DNA from: Cryobacterium tepidiphilum
GTDB lineage: Bacteria; Actinomycetota; Actinomycetes; Actinomycetales; Microbacteriaceae
Length of the DNA stretch: 64,000 bases
Assembly: GCF_003716325.1 (NCBI RefSeq)
Contig: NZ_RDSR01000004.1
Coordinates: 124,001 to 188,000, forward strand
Direction: 5' to 3'
Under the pieces are notes generated by a model, which saw only the letters and a list, made by a program, of their open reading frames with translations, was not told the DNA's origin and made no database searches. The translations under genes and the position numbers were made by a program. Positions 23,268-32,872 of this stretch are shown here, one piece after another (the first letter of the stretch is position 1; each line of letters opens with the position of its first letter).

Positions 23268-23282
23268 GCGTTAGCGTAACGC
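23268..23282. repeat. short inverted repeat upstream of the DUF349 gene
   Basis: GCGTTA-GCG-TAACGC, six-base arms around three bases, 27 nt before the chosen start codon. It could be an operator or chance. No regulator is nearby. Confidence 0.4.
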
Positions 23283-23309
23283 AACCCGACAACATCAAAG
23301 GTGAGACTC

Positions 23310-24542
23310 TTGACTGCCACAGAACAGCAACCATGGGGTCGCGTAGACGAGGACGGAACCGTCTACGTGCGCGAGGCCGACGGCGAACGCATGGTGGGCC
23401 AGTACCCTGACGCGACGCCCGCGGAGGCCCTCGCCTACTTCGAGCGCAAGTATGTGGAACTGAACGGGCAGGTGACCCTGCTCGAGCAGCGCGCCAAGGG
23501 CGGCGCCCCGGCCGGTGACATCGCCAAGGCCGTGGCGAACCTCTCCACCGCCGTTCAGGGCGCCAACGCTGTCGGCAACCTCGCCGCGCTCCAGGAGCGG
23601 CTGGCCGCCCTGGGCGGAACCGTCACCGAACTCACCGAGCAGCAGAGCAGCGAGGCGAAGGCGGCCATCGAGGCCGCCGTCGCCGAGCGCACCGCCATCG
23701 TGGAGGAGGCCGAGCGCCTCGCCGCTGAGGACCCCTCGAAGACCCAGTGGAAGCAGGCGAGCGCCACACTCGACAGCCTGTTCGCGAAGTGGCAGGCGCA
23801 CCAGCACGACGCCCCCCGCATTCCCAAGGGCGAGGCGAACGAACTGTGGAAGCGCTTCCGCGCCGCCCGCAGCACCATCGAACAGCACCGCAAGGCGTTC
23901 TTCGCAGAGCTGGACAGCGCCCACAAGGAGGTGCGCACCCGCAAGCAGGAACTCATCGACAAGGCCGAGGGGCTCGCTCCGCAGGGCGTCGCCGGCATTC
24001 CCGCTTACCGTGGCCTGCTGGAGGACTGGAAGAAGGCGGGCCGGTCCGGCAAGAAGCAGGACGACGCCATGTGGGCCCGGTTCAAGGCCGCCGGCGACGT
24101 GCTGTACGCGGCGAAGTCCGAGATCGACGCCCAGGAGAACGAGGAGTTCTCCGGCAACCTCACCCAGAAACTGGAGCTCCTCACGGAGGCCGAGGCCCTG
24201 CTCACCGAGACCGACCGCACCAAGGCGCGCACGGCCCTCACCGGGATCCAGCGGCGCTGGGATGCCATCGGGAAGGTGCCGCGCGACCAGGTGAAGGTCG
24301 TCGAGGAGCGCCTGCGCAAGGTCGAAGCCGCCGTGCGCAAGCTCGACGACGAGCACTGGAAGCGCAACAACCCCGAGACGAAGGCGCGCACCGAGGGCCT
24401 GGCCGGGCAGCTGCACGACGCCATCGCCAAGCTCGAGGCCGACCTCGAGGCGGCGAAGGCGACCAAGGACCAGGCGGCCATCCAGGAAGCGAACGAGGCG
24501 CTCGAGGCCCGGAAGGCGTGGCTCCGCGCCATCGGCCAGTAG
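23310..24542 (+). CDS. DUF349 repeat coiled-coil protein
   Basis: A 410-aa, highly charged, helical protein with at least three DUF349 repeats of about 70 residues, each with a W...W(K/R)RF-like core (FAKWQAHQHDAPR, LLEDWKKAGRSGKKQDDAMW, IQRRWDAIGKVPRD). The TTG at 23310 is chosen because AAAGGTGAG lies just upstream; a GTG at 23301 would consume that site. The family is widespread in Actinobacteria and Proteobacteria and of unknown function. No signal peptide, so cytoplasmic. Confidence 0.9.
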   Translation: MTATEQQPWGRVDEDGTVYVREADGERMVGQYPDATPAEALAYFERKYVELNGQVTLLEQRAKGGAPAGDIAKAVANLSTAVQGANAVGNLAALQERLAALGGTVTELTEQQSSEAKAAIEAAVAERTAIVEEAERLAAEDPSKTQWKQASATLDSLFAKWQAHQHDAPRIPKGEANELWKRFRAARSTIEQHRKAFFAELDSAHKEVRTRKQELIDKAEGLAPQGVAGIPAYRGLLEDWKKAGRSGKKQDDAMWARFKAAGDVLYAAKSEIDAQENEEFSGNLTQKLELLTEAEALLTETDRTKARTALTGIQRRWDAIGKVPRDQVKVVEERLRKVEAAVRKLDDEHWKRNNPETKARTEGLAGQLHDAIAKLEADLEAAKATKDQAAIQEANEALEARKAWLRAIGQ

Positions 24543-24570
24543 CCGCCAGCGCCGCGCACGTCCCTTCGCG

Positions 24571-24631
24571 CGCGAGTGCGGGCTCAGTGCCGCCTCACGC
24601 GCGAAAAGGCGACCGAACGGCCGCACTCGCG
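24571..24631. repeat. 61-nt intergenic inverted-repeat element
   Basis: Perfect 11-bp arms cgcgagtgcgg (24571-24581) and ccgcactcgcg (24621-24631) with a 39-nt interior. It lies 28 nt after the DUF349 stop. Length and layout match the element at 10138-10198. There is no T-run. The interior contains no ORF. Confidence 0.78.
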
Positions 24632-24721
24632 ATTACTCCACAGGGAGCGACGCTCGGTGGGTTGTCCACAGACGTGAGCGAGCGCGCCAAGCGGATGCCG
24701 AGGCTGGCGCATCCTGTCGGC

Positions 24722-25270
24722 ATGACCCCTCGCCTGGCCCCCGTCCTCTCCCCCGCTGACCTCCCGGTCGCCGAGCTCTGCAGCGCCCGCCTCGACGGGG
24801 AGCTGTACGCCAACGGCGACGGGTGGTGCCCGGTCGACGAGATCGACGACGCGACCACGCGCTCCCTGGCCGCGGCGCTCCTCGTACCGCCACGCGCGGT
24901 TGCCGAGCGGATGACCGCCGCCTGGATCTACGGCGCGTGCCCGGAGCCGGCCCGGCAGCAGTACTGCGTTGATGCCCGCTGCCGGGTCAAGATGATCCTG
25001 TCGCCGCGAATCCAGCTGCGGGAGGTCACACTGCCGCCGGCCGACGTTGTGACGCTCGTCGGCATCCGCGCGACGACACCGCTTCGCACTATGGCGGACC
25101 TCGCCCGTGACGCCACCCTGGCCGAGGACGCCGTCGTGGCCGCCCTGGGCGCCCTCGCTGATCGCTTCGGTTTCACTGCCACCGTGGTGCTGGGCGAACT
25201 GCCACGCTCCGGGCGCCAGCTGACGTGCGCGGCGGCCCGGCTGCGGGCTGTGGGGGACGGGGTCCGGTGA
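24722..25270 (+). CDS. AbiEi-antitoxin-like hypothetical protein
   Basis: A 182-aa protein starting MTPRLAPVLSPADLP. The middle contains VVTLVGIRATTPLRTMADLAR, resembling the PPADVV...G...TTP.RT..DL.R pattern common in actinobacterial proteins annotated as type IV AbiEi antitoxin-like or related to DUF559 endonucleases. No nuclease motif follows and no AbiEii toxin is adjacent, so a toxin-antitoxin role is not supported. It converges with rel, leaving 26 nt between stops. Confidence 0.7.
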   Translation: MTPRLAPVLSPADLPVAELCSARLDGELYANGDGWCPVDEIDDATTRSLAAALLVPPRAVAERMTAAWIYGACPEPARQQYCVDARCRVKMILSPRIQLREVTLPPADVVTLVGIRATTPLRTMADLARDATLAEDAVVAALGALADRFGFTATVVLGELPRSGRQLTCAAARLRAVGDGVR

Positions 25271-25296
25271 TGGGCGCGGAGTGAATCGGCGCGTGC

Positions 25297-27552
25297 TCAG
25301 CCGTCGCTGACCCGGTAGACGTCGTAGACCGCGTCGATGCGGCGCACGGCGTTCAGCACGCGGTCGAGGTGGCGCGTGTCGCCCATCTCGAACACGAACC
25401 GGCTGAGGGCGAGCCGGTCGTTGGACGTGTTGACCGTGGCGGAGAGGATGTTCACGTGGTGCTCCGAGAGCACCCGCGTGACGTCGGAGAGCAGGCCCGA
25501 CCGGTCGAGGGCCTCGACCTGGATGTGCACCAGGAACACGCTCTTCGATGTGGGCGCCCACTCGACGTCGATCATCCGCTCCGGCTCCTTGAGCAGGTTC
25601 TGCACGTTGTGGCACGAGGCCTGGTGCACCGACACACCGGCGCCGCGGGTGATGAACCCGACGATCTTGTCGCCGGGCACCGGGGTGCAGCAGCGGGCGA
25701 GCTTCACGAGGATGTCGGGCGCGCCGCGCACGAGGATGCCGGAGTCGCTGTTGCGAAGGGTCTGCGCACGGCTGCGCGGCGCGACCGGCAGGTCGGGGAC
25801 GTCGGCGTCGTCGACCGTCTGCAGCGACGCGACGACCTTCTCGAGCACCGACTGCGTCGACACGTGGCCTTCGCCGATGGCCGCGTACAGCGCCGACACG
25901 TCCTCGTACTTCATGACCGCGGCCACCTCGGCGAACGAGTCCTGGTTCATGAGCTTCTGCAGCGGCAGGTTCTGCTTGCGCATCGCCCGGGCGATCGCGT
26001 CGCGGCCCTGTTCGATCGCCTCGTCGCGGCGCTCCTTGGTGAACCACTGCCGGATCTTGTTGCGGGCGCGCGGGCTCTTGACGAAGTTCAGCCAGTCCTG
26101 GCTGGGGCCGGAGTCGGGGTTCTTGGAGGTGAAGACCTCGACGACGTCGCCGTTGCCCAGGGTGCTCTCCAGCGGCACCAGCCGGCCGTTGACCTTGGAG
26201 CCCATCGTGCGGTGGCCGACCTCGGTGTGCACGGCGTAGGCGAAGTCGACGGGTGTCGCGCCGGCGGGCAGCCCGATCACGCGGCCCTTGGGGGTGAAGA
26301 CGTACACCTCCTTGGCGCCGATCTCGTAGCGCAGCGAGTCGAGGAACTCCCCCGGGTCGGCGGTCTCCGCCTGCCAGTCGGAGATGTGCGCGAGCCACGC
26401 CATGTCGGTGTCGTTCTGCGGGCCGGGCCCGGAACTGCGCCCGGTGGTCTGCTCCTTGTACTTCCAGTGCGCGGCCACACCGAACTCGGCGCGCTGGTGC
26501 ATCTCCTGCGTGCGGATCTGGATCTCCACCGGGCGGCCGCTGGGACCGAGCACCGTCGTGTGCAGAGACTGGTACAGGTTGAACTTGGGGGTGGCGATGT
26601 AATCCTTGAACCGGCCGGGCAGCGGCGTCCACCGGGCGTGGATCGCGCCAAGCACCGCGTAGCAGTCGCGCACCGAGTTCACGAGCACGCGGATGCCGAC
26701 GAGGTCGTAGATCTCGTCGAACTCGCGGCCGCGCACCACCATCTTCTGGTAGATCGAGTAGTACTGCTTGGGGCGCCCGGCGACCTTTCCGCGGATGCGT
26801 GCCGCCTTCAGATCGTCGTTGATCGCATCGACGACCTGCTGCACGAACTCCTCGCGCTGCGGGGTGCGCTGCTTGACGAGGCTCTCGATCTCGGCGTAGA
26901 GCTTAGGGTAGAGCACCGCGAACGAGAGGTCCTCAAGCTCCCACTTGATGGCCTGGATTCCGAGCCGATGCGCGAGCGGAGCGTAGATCTCCAGCGTCTC
27001 GGTGGCCTTGCGGGCGGCGGACTCGGCGGGAACGAAGCCCCAGGTGCGCGCGTTGTGCAGGCGGTCGGCGAGCTTGATGATGAGCACACGGATGTCCTTG
27101 GACATCGCGACGATCATCTTGCGGACGGTCTCGGCCTGGGTGGAGTCGCCGTACTTGACCTTGTCGAGCTTCGTGACGCCGTCGACCAGCATCGCGATCT
27201 CATCGCCGAAGTCGGCGCGCAGCTGGTCGAGGGTGTACTCGGTGTCCTCCACCGTGTCGTGAAGGAGCGCGGCGGCGAGGGTCTTCGGGCCGATCCCCAG
27301 GTCGGCGAGAATCTGGGCGACGGCTACCGGGTGGGTGATGTAGGGCTCGCCGCTTCGCCGTTTCTGGCCGCGGTGGGCCGACTCGGCCGCCGCGTAGGCG
27401 CGCTCGATGATCGACAAGTCCGCCCGCGGGTGGTGCATCCGCGCCGTGCGGATGAGCGTCTCGACGGCGCCGACCGGCTGGGCGCGCGAGAAGATGCGCG
27501 GCACGAGCCGGCGAAGCGACGCACCGGAGGGCGCCTGCGTCGTCTCGGTCAT
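25297..27552 (-). CDS. rel: bifunctional (p)ppGpp synthetase/hydrolase
   Basis: Makes and degrades the stringent-response alarmone. The 751-aa protein (ATG 27552, MTETTQAP) has an HD hydrolase domain (about 45-150, with [12 protein letters not shown]), a synthetase domain (about 235-345, YSIYQKMV and [10 protein letters not shown]), TGS (about 385-445), a zinc-finger/helical region (RCCTPVPGD) and a C-terminal ACT domain. Both catalytic halves look intact. A GTG seven codons earlier is possible. It ends the minus-strand sec/ruv block. Confidence 0.97.
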   Translation of the reverse strand: MTETTQAPSGASLRRLVPRIFSRAQPVGAVETLIRTARMHHPRADLSIIERAYAAAESAHRGQKRRSGEPYITHPVAVAQILADLGIGPKTLAAALLHDTVEDTEYTLDQLRADFGDEIAMLVDGVTKLDKVKYGDSTQAETVRKMIVAMSKDIRVLIIKLADRLHNARTWGFVPAESAARKATETLEIYAPLAHRLGIQAIKWELEDLSFAVLYPKLYAEIESLVKQRTPQREEFVQQVVDAINDDLKAARIRGKVAGRPKQYYSIYQKMVVRGREFDEIYDLVGIRVLVNSVRDCYAVLGAIHARWTPLPGRFKDYIATPKFNLYQSLHTTVLGPSGRPVEIQIRTQEMHQRAEFGVAAHWKYKEQTTGRSSGPGPQNDTDMAWLAHISDWQAETADPGEFLDSLRYEIGAKEVYVFTPKGRVIGLPAGATPVDFAYAVHTEVGHRTMGSKVNGRLVPLESTLGNGDVVEVFTSKNPDSGPSQDWLNFVKSPRARNKIRQWFTKERRDEAIEQGRDAIARAMRKQNLPLQKLMNQDSFAEVAAVMKYEDVSALYAAIGEGHVSTQSVLEKVVASLQTVDDADVPDLPVAPRSRAQTLRNSDSGILVRGAPDILVKLARCCTPVPGDKIVGFITRGAGVSVHQASCHNVQNLLKEPERMIDVEWAPTSKSVFLVHIQVEALDRSGLLSDVTRVLSEHHVNILSATVNTSNDRLALSRFVFEMGDTRHLDRVLNAVRRIDAVYDVYRVSDG

Positions 27553-27603
27553 TGCGTCACCTCGCTCCCGCACTCATTATCGCGCTTCCCGGTTGCGGTT
27601 GCG

Positions 27604-27921
27604 TCAGCGAAGGACCGGGCCGCCGGCGGCCTGCCAGGCGTCCATGCCGCCTTCGACGTTGGCGGCCGGGTAGTCGGCGGCCAGCAGGGCGTCGGTCACG
27701 ACGCGCGAGCGGCCGCCCACGTGGCAGATGACCAGGATGGTCTCACCGGCGGGCAGCTCGTCCTGGCGGCGGCCGATCTCGCCCATCGGGATGTGGTGGG
27801 CGCCGGGCGCGTGGCCCGCCTGCCACTCCACGTCCTCACGCACATCGAGCAGCCATCCGGTGCCCGATTCCACCGCTGCGATGGCGTCGGGTGCGGCGAT
27901 GGAACCGGTGATGGCGGTCAC
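27604..27921 (-). CDS. single-domain rhodanese
   Basis: A 105-aa sulfurtransferase of the GlpE/PspE type. It has LLDVREDVEWQAGHAPGAHHIP and an active-site loop ICHVGGRS with the persulfide-forming Cys (about residue 67). No signal peptide, so cytoplasmic. The start overlaps the secF stop by 4 nt. In many Actinobacteria apt (adenine phosphoribosyltransferase) lies between secF and rel; here a rhodanese holds the place. Confidence 0.9.
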   Translation of the reverse strand: MTAITGSIAAPDAIAAVESGTGWLLDVREDVEWQAGHAPGAHHIPMGEIGRRQDELPAGETILVICHVGGRSRVVTDALLAADYPAANVEGGMDAWQAAGGPVLR

Positions 27922-28925
27922 ACCGTCACCTCGTCCGCCTGCGCGGCGGCCTTGCTGCGCGCCGCGAGGACACGCTTGTCGTGCTTGCTGATCGCCGGCT
28001 CACCCTCACGTAGGTGCGCATAGAGCGGCGCGGCGATGAAGATGGTCGAGTAGGTGCCGACCAGGATGCCGATGAGCAGCGCCAGGGAGATGTCCCGGAG
28101 GGTGCCCGCGCCGAGAACGAACGCTCCGATGAAGAGGATCGAGGCGACCGGGAGCGCGGCGACGACCGAGGTGTTGATCGAGCGCACCAACGTCTGGTTG
28201 ACCGCGAGGTTCACGGAGGCGGGGAAGGTGCGCGAGGAGCTGCTCTCGTCCTCGTGCGTGTTCTCGCGGATCTTGTCGAACACCACGACGGTGTCGTACA
28301 GCGAGTACCCGAGGATCGTCAGGAAGCCGATCACGGCGGCCGGGGTGATCTCGAACCCGGTGATGCCGTAGAACCCAGCCGTGATGATCAGGTCGTGCAC
28401 CAGCGCCACCATGGCGGCCAGCGACATCTTCCACGTGCGGAAGTAGAGCGCCATGACGACGGCCGCGAGCACGAGGAACGTGATCAGTCCGCGGAGCGCC
28501 TGCCCGGTGATGTCCTTGCCCCAGGACGGGCCGATGAAGGAGGACGTGACCTTGCTCACCGGCACGTCGTATGCGGCGGCGAGAGCGTTCCGCACCTGCG
28601 TGTTCTCCTCGCCGGTCAGCTGGTCGGTCTGCACGCGCACGCCGGTATTACTGACCGTGGAGATCTTGGGCACGACGTCGGGGACGACGCTCTGCACCGC
28701 ATCCGTTGCCTTGCCCTGCTGCTGGTCGGCGACGTCGGAGACGACGAACTCCGAACCGCCGGTGAACTCGATGCCGAACGTGAACCCGCCGCGCAGGAGC
28801 GGCCCGATCACGGCGATGAGAATGAGGATGCCCGCGATCAGGTACCAGCGACGGCGCAGGCCGACGATGTCGAACGAACGCTTACCGGTGTGCAGGTCGT
28901 TGCCGAACTGGGAGAAGCTGGCCAT
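27918..28925 (-). CDS. secF: protein translocase subunit SecF
   Basis: With SecD forms a proton-driven accessory complex that pulls secreted proteins across the membrane. The 335-aa protein has a first membrane segment (about 25-45), a periplasmic-type domain starting GGFTFGIEFTGGSEF, and five C-terminal membrane segments including GYSLYDTVVVFDKIREN. The ATG overlaps the secD TGA by one base. Confidence 0.97.
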   Translation of the reverse strand: MASFSQFGNDLHTGKRSFDIVGLRRRWYLIAGILILIAVIGPLLRGGFTFGIEFTGGSEFVVSDVADQQQGKATDAVQSVVPDVVPKISTVSNTGVRVQTDQLTGEENTQVRNALAAAYDVPVSKVTSSFIGPSWGKDITGQALRGLITFLVLAAVVMALYFRTWKMSLAAMVALVHDLIITAGFYGITGFEITPAAVIGFLTILGYSLYDTVVVFDKIRENTHEDESSSSRTFPASVNLAVNQTLVRSINTSVVAALPVASILFIGAFVLGAGTLRDISLALLIGILVGTYSTIFIAAPLYAHLREGEPAISKHDKRVLAARSKAAAQADEVTV

Positions 28926-30658
28926 CAGGAGTCCTTCCCCTCGGACGATGTACTGGACGACGATGCGCTGGTCGAGGCGAGCTCTGCCGCCTTGCGCTCG
29001 GCGATGGTCTGCCGTTTGGCCGCCTCCCGGCTGACGGATGCCGCCTTGGCGGGCGTGATCGCGTCGGAGGGACGGAACCGGGCCCGACCCCGGTACGCGG
29101 CGCCGAGCGCGCGTGGGTCGAGTCCGCTGAACCGGTGCCCCTCGCTGAAGAACCGCACATGGGCCAGCAGCTGCAGCATCGGGTGGGTGAACAGTGCCAC
29201 CACGGCGACGTCAACGATCGTGGTGAGGCCGAGCGTGAGGGCGAAGCCCTTGACGTTGCCGACCGCGACGATGAACAGCACGGCTGCCGCGAGGAAGTTG
29301 ACCGTGTCAGACGCGAGGATCGTGCGGAGCGCGCGTTTCCAGCCGGCTTCGACGGATGACTCCAGCCCGCGGCCGTCGCGCAGCTCATCGCGCACGCGCT
29401 CGAAGTACACGATGAAGGAGTCGGCCGTGATACCGATCGCCACAATGAGGCCGGCGACGCCGGCAAGGGAGAGGCGGTAGCCCTCGCGCCAGGACAGCAC
29501 GGTGATCAGCAGGTAGGTGATCACGGCAGCCACCGCAAGCGACGCGATCGTAACGAGCCCGAGCAATCGGTATTGAAGGAGCGAGTAGATGACCACGAGG
29601 ATGAGGCCGATGAGGCCCGCGATCAGCCCGTTGACGAGCTGCGTCGAGCCGAGCGTCGCCGAGATGGTGTCCTGACTCTGAACCGTGAAGCTGATCGGGA
29701 GGGCACCGAACTTCAGCTGGTCGGCGAGAACCTTCGAGCTCTCCTGGGTGAAGTTGCCGCTGATCTCCGGCTTGCCGTCGGTGATGACGGCGAGAGTACG
29801 CGGGGCGGAGATGACCTCCCCGTCCAGCACGATCGCGAACTGGTTCTGCACTCCCTGAAGACCGGAGAGGCGCGTCGTGACGGTGGCGAACGACTTGGCG
29901 CCGGTCTGGTCGAAGACGATGTTCACGACCCATTCGCCGGTGGAGGCGCCGGTCTGGGTCTGGCGCTGGCCGTTGGTGGCGTCGGTGATGTGCTCGCCGC
30001 TCACCTCGACCGGGCCCAGCAGGTACTTGACGGAGCCGTCCGTCTCACAGGTGACGAGGGGTTCGTCGGCCGGGGCCACGTTCGAGGTGTTGTTGATCGT
30101 GGAGCAGTCGAAGGAGTCGTATTTCGCCTGCAGCGCCGGCGTGACGTAGTTGAGGTCGCTCGCGTTGGTGGGGCTCACGGTCGGAGTGCTGCGGAGGTTC
30201 GGGTCAGGGGTGGCCGAGGGGGCGGGTGTCGTCTTCCCGTCGGCGCCGACGGACGCGGCGGACGGCTGCCCGGCGAGCAGCACCGGCCGGAATTCGAGCT
30301 TCGCCGACGACTTGATGCGGTTGAGTGTCTCGTCATCCGGTGTGCCGGGGATGGAGACGACGATGTTCTGCCCGCCCTGCGTGTTGATCTCCGCTTCGGA
30401 GACGCCCGACGAGTCGATGCGCTGGCGGATGATCGAGACCGCCTGGTTCAGCTGCTCCTGCGAGACGGTCTTCCCCGACTCGAGCTTGGGCGCCAGGATG
30501 ATCTGGGTTCCGCCCTCGAGGTCGAGCGCCAGCTTCGGCGCCCAGGATCCACCACCGGTGAGCACCCCGGCGGTGTTGAGTGCGATCAGGCCGACGATGA
30601 TCACCGCCAACCAGGTCAGGGATCGCCAGGCCTTCTTGACCGGGGACAGTTTTGCCAC
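28925..30658 (-). CDS. secD: protein translocase subunit SecD
   Basis: The larger SecDF partner, 577 aa. N-terminal membrane segment, large extracytoplasmic P1 region beginning APKLALDLEGGTQI, a Pro/Thr-rich insertion (about 145-180), then five membrane segments with VAIGITADSFIVYFERVRDE. The C-terminus ends in a cytoplasmic Ala/Ser-rich, charged tail. It follows yajC by 67 nt containing a strong hairpin (30683-30712). Confidence 0.97.
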   Translation of the reverse strand: MAKLSPVKKAWRSLTWLAVIIVGLIALNTAGVLTGGGSWAPKLALDLEGGTQIILAPKLESGKTVSQEQLNQAVSIIRQRIDSSGVSEAEINTQGGQNIVVSIPGTPDDETLNRIKSSAKLEFRPVLLAGQPSAASVGADGKTTPAPSATPDPNLRSTPTVSPTNASDLNYVTPALQAKYDSFDCSTINNTSNVAPADEPLVTCETDGSVKYLLGPVEVSGEHITDATNGQRQTQTGASTGEWVVNIVFDQTGAKSFATVTTRLSGLQGVQNQFAIVLDGEVISAPRTLAVITDGKPEISGNFTQESSKVLADQLKFGALPISFTVQSQDTISATLGSTQLVNGLIAGLIGLILVVIYSLLQYRLLGLVTIASLAVAAVITYLLITVLSWREGYRLSLAGVAGLIVAIGITADSFIVYFERVRDELRDGRGLESSVEAGWKRALRTILASDTVNFLAAAVLFIVAVGNVKGFALTLGLTTIVDVAVVALFTHPMLQLLAHVRFFSEGHRFSGLDPRALGAAYRGRARFRPSDAITPAKAASVSREAAKRQTIAERKAAELASTSASSSSTSSEGKDS

Positions 30659-30682
30659 CTGTGAACTCAGCTTTCTATGCTC

Positions 30683-30712
30683 GTGCCCCCGGCGTCAGTA
30701 CCGGGGGCACGG
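30683..30712 (-). repeat. hairpin between yajC and secD
   Basis: Perfect 11-bp arms CGTGCCCCCGG and CCGGGGGCACG around 8 nt. There is no T-run on the minus strand, so it is more likely a partial attenuator or RNA-stability element than a terminator. It would lower secDF expression relative to yajC if it acts. Confidence 0.55.
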
Positions 30713-30725
30713 TAAGGACTATGGG

Positions 30726-31133
30726 TTACGCGTCGCCCTTTTTGCGGTCGGCGTCGGACTCGTCCAGGCGCTGGCCGAACTCCGGCTCGCCCACGAGGTG
30801 GCCGTGCGACTCGTTCAGCTCCGGGGCAAGGAACTCCGGCTCGGCGTCGGTCGCGACGACGGGCTCCTCGACGACGGGCTCGATGACGCGGGCCACGGTC
30901 TGCCGGTGCAGGTGCACGACCGTGCCCGGAGCAATTTCGAGCGCGACCTTGTTGTCGACCTCATCAATGGACACAATGGTTCCGTAGAGTCCGAAGTTGG
31001 TCATCACGTCGGCACCGGGCACCATGGTGGACTGCAGCTTTTCCTGCTCCGCCTTGCGCTTGCGTCCGTTGCGGAACATGAAGAATACGAGCACCGCCAG
31101 GACGGCGAGCATGACGAGGGTCATTGGATCCAT
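30726..31133 (-). CDS. yajC: preprotein translocase subunit YajC
   Basis: A small SecDF-associated membrane protein. The 135-aa protein has an N-terminal membrane segment (LVMLAVLAVLVFFMF), a basic RNGRKRKAE stretch and the YajC core VPGADVMTNFGLYGTIVSID. The acidic C-terminal extension (about 95-135) is longer than in E. coli but usual in Actinobacteria. Confidence 0.94.
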   Translation of the reverse strand: MDPMTLVMLAVLAVLVFFMFRNGRKRKAEQEKLQSTMVPGADVMTNFGLYGTIVSIDEVDNKVALEIAPGTVVHLHRQTVARVIEPVVEEPVVATDAEPEFLAPELNESHGHLVGEPEFGQRLDESDADRKKGDA

Positions 31134-31207
31134 GGGAGTGTAAAGCCTTTCGATTGCGGCGCACGTCGTGCAACGGCCTCGTTGCCGGGCGTTGCTGGCC
31201 AGCTTGA

Positions 31208-31213
31208 ATTATA
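31208..31213 (-). promoter_or_regulatory. candidate -10 box for yajC-secD-secF
   Basis: TATAAT on the minus strand, a perfect match to the consensus and very AT-rich for this genome. It overlaps the ruvB stop codon and lies about 75 nt before the yajC start. The -35 region about 17 nt upstream is poor, so the promoter may rely on the -10 element. Confidence 0.5.
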
Positions 31214-32243
31214 GGACATCCAGGGTGAGACCAGCCTGTGGATGGCTGAGACCGAAATGCCGCCACGCTTCGGGCGTGGCCACACGTCCCCGTGGTGTGC
31301 GCGTGAGAAAGCCTATCCGCACCAGGAACGGTTCAACGACCGACTCGACGGTTTCGGACTCTTCTCCCACCGAAACCGCCAGCGTGTTGAGGCCTACCGG
31401 GCCCCCGCCGAACCGGGTGAGCACCGTGCGCATGACCTCCCGGTCGAGGCGGTCGAGCCCGATGCCGTCGACGTCGTACAGGTCGAGGGCCGCGTGCACC
31501 GCCTCGAGGTCGGCGTCACGCCCGTGCACCAGCGCGTAGTCGCGCACGCGACGCAACAGGCGATTGGCGATGCGGGGCGTACCCCGGCAGCGGCCGGCGA
31601 TCTCCGCCAGCGCGGCCTTGTCGATGGGCAGGTCGAGCAGCGCCGCCGCTCGGCCGAGCACCTGCTCCAGCTCGTGCTCGGCGTAGAACTCGAGGTGCGC
31701 GGTGAAACCGAAGCGGTCGCGCAGCGGGTTGGGCAGCAGGCCGGAACGGGTGGTCGCGCCCACGAGGGTGAACGGCGCCAGGTCGAGCGGAACCGACGTC
31801 GCCCCGGCGCCCTTGCCGACCATGATGTCGATGCGGAAGTCCTCCATCGCGAGGTAGAGCATCTCCTCGGCCGAGCGGGCCATGCGGTGGATCTCGTCGA
31901 TGAACAGCACTTCGCCGGGAACGAGCGACGAGAGCACGGCGGCCAGGTCGCCGGCGTGCTGGATGGCGGGTCCGCTGGACATGCGGAGCGGCCGGTCGCC
32001 CTCCTGGGCGATGATCATCGCGAGTGTCGTCTTGCCGAGCCCGGGCGGGCCGGCCAGCAGGATGTGATCAGGTGTGCGCTGTTGCATGGTCGCCGCAGTG
32101 AGCAGGAGCTGCAGTTGCCCGCGCACCTTCTCCTGGCCGACGAACTCCCGCAGGGTGCGGGGCCGCAGGGCACCTTCGAAGGCGATCTCGGCCTCGCCCT
32201 CCGCCACCGGGTTGGTGAGCTGGGTGCCGGCATCCGCCGTCAT
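31209..32243 (-). CDS. ruvB: Holliday junction branch-migration helicase RuvB
   Basis: An AAA+ ATPase motor of the RuvABC complex. The 344-aa protein has Walker [12 protein letters not shown] (about 61), Walker [10 protein letters not shown], arginine-finger region GATTRSGLL, and a C-terminal winged-helix domain. The ATG overlaps the ruvA stop (ATGA). It is the last gene of the ruvC-ruvA-ruvB run. Confidence 0.98.
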   Translation of the reverse strand: MTADAGTQLTNPVAEGEAEIAFEGALRPRTLREFVGQEKVRGQLQLLLTAATMQQRTPDHILLAGPPGLGKTTLAMIIAQEGDRPLRMSSGPAIQHAGDLAAVLSSLVPGEVLFIDEIHRMARSAEEMLYLAMEDFRIDIMVGKGAGATSVPLDLAPFTLVGATTRSGLLPNPLRDRFGFTAHLEFYAEHELEQVLGRAAALLDLPIDKAALAEIAGRCRGTPRIANRLLRRVRDYALVHGRDADLEAVHAALDLYDVDGIGLDRLDREVMRTVLTRFGGGPVGLNTLAVSVGEESETVESVVEPFLVRIGFLTRTPRGRVATPEAWRHFGLSHPQAGLTLDVL

Positions 32244-32872
32244 GAGGCGCCGCCCTTCGACGAGCCCGCACGGGCGGGCCCGAGCCGGGCCAGCGCCAGC
32301 CGGAGCACGGCCGCGACGGCGAGTTCGGCATCCGCTGCGTCGGCGAGGGTCTGCTCGACGGCCTCGGCGGCGACCTTCTCCGACCAGCCGAGGCCGATGA
32401 GCGCCGCCTGCACGGTGGCTGAGGTGCCGGTGCCGGCGGAAGCGGCGGCGCCCGGCGCGGCCGCGGCCTGCACCGGGGCGAGCTTGCCGGCCAACGAGAG
32501 CACGATGAGTTTGGCGGTCTTCGGACCGATGCCGCTGACCTTGCGGAACACTCCGTCGTCGTCGGCGTTCACGGCCTGGGCGACCTGGTCGGGGGTGAGC
32601 ACGGCCAGTACACCGAGGGCCGACTTCGGGCCGACGCCGGTGACGCCCACAAGGAGGTCGAAGACGGCGAGCTCCTCAGCGGATGCGAAACCGTACAGGG
32701 TGAGCGAGTCTTCACGCACGATCAGGGTCGTCACCAGGCGCGCCTCCTGGCCGACGCGAACGGAGAGGGCGGTCGCGGGGGTGACCTGCACGGTCAAGCC
32801 GACGCCGCCGACCTCGACGACGACGGTCGTTCCCAGGGCGGAGAGGACGAGGCCGCGTACGGAGGAGATCAT
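32240..32872 (-). CDS. ruvA: Holliday junction DNA-binding protein RuvA
   Basis: Tetrameric junction-recognition protein that loads RuvB. The 210-aa protein begins [14 protein letters not shown] (OB fold), carries two helix-hairpin-helix motifs ([13 protein letters not shown] and [13 protein letters not shown]), a flexible Ala-rich linker and the C-terminal RuvB-binding helix bundle. Overlaps both ruvC and ruvB by 4 nt. Confidence 0.97.
   Translation of the reverse strand: MISSVRGLVLSALGTTVVVEVGGVGLTVQVTPATALSVRVGQEARLVTTLIVREDSLTLYGFASAEELAVFDLLVGVTGVGPKSALGVLAVLTPDQVAQAVNADDDGVFRKVSGIGPKTAKLIVLSLAGKLAPVQAAAAPGAAASAGTGTSATVQAALIGLGWSEKVAAEAVEQTLADAADAELAVAAVLRLALARLGPARAGSSKGGAS

Noticed and set aside
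24722-25270. Type IV toxin-antitoxin locus
   Set aside because: Only an AbiEi-like protein is present. No nucleotidyltransferase toxin lies on either side, so a functional pair is not supported.
24584-26632. 682-aa minus-strand frame overlapping rel
   Set aside because: Arg/Pro/Ala-rich shadow in another phase of the rel gene that also runs antisense to the AbiEi-like gene.
25369-28023. 884-aa plus-strand frame opposite rel and secF
   Set aside because: Antisense shadow running across several genuine genes, with biased composition and no family motif.
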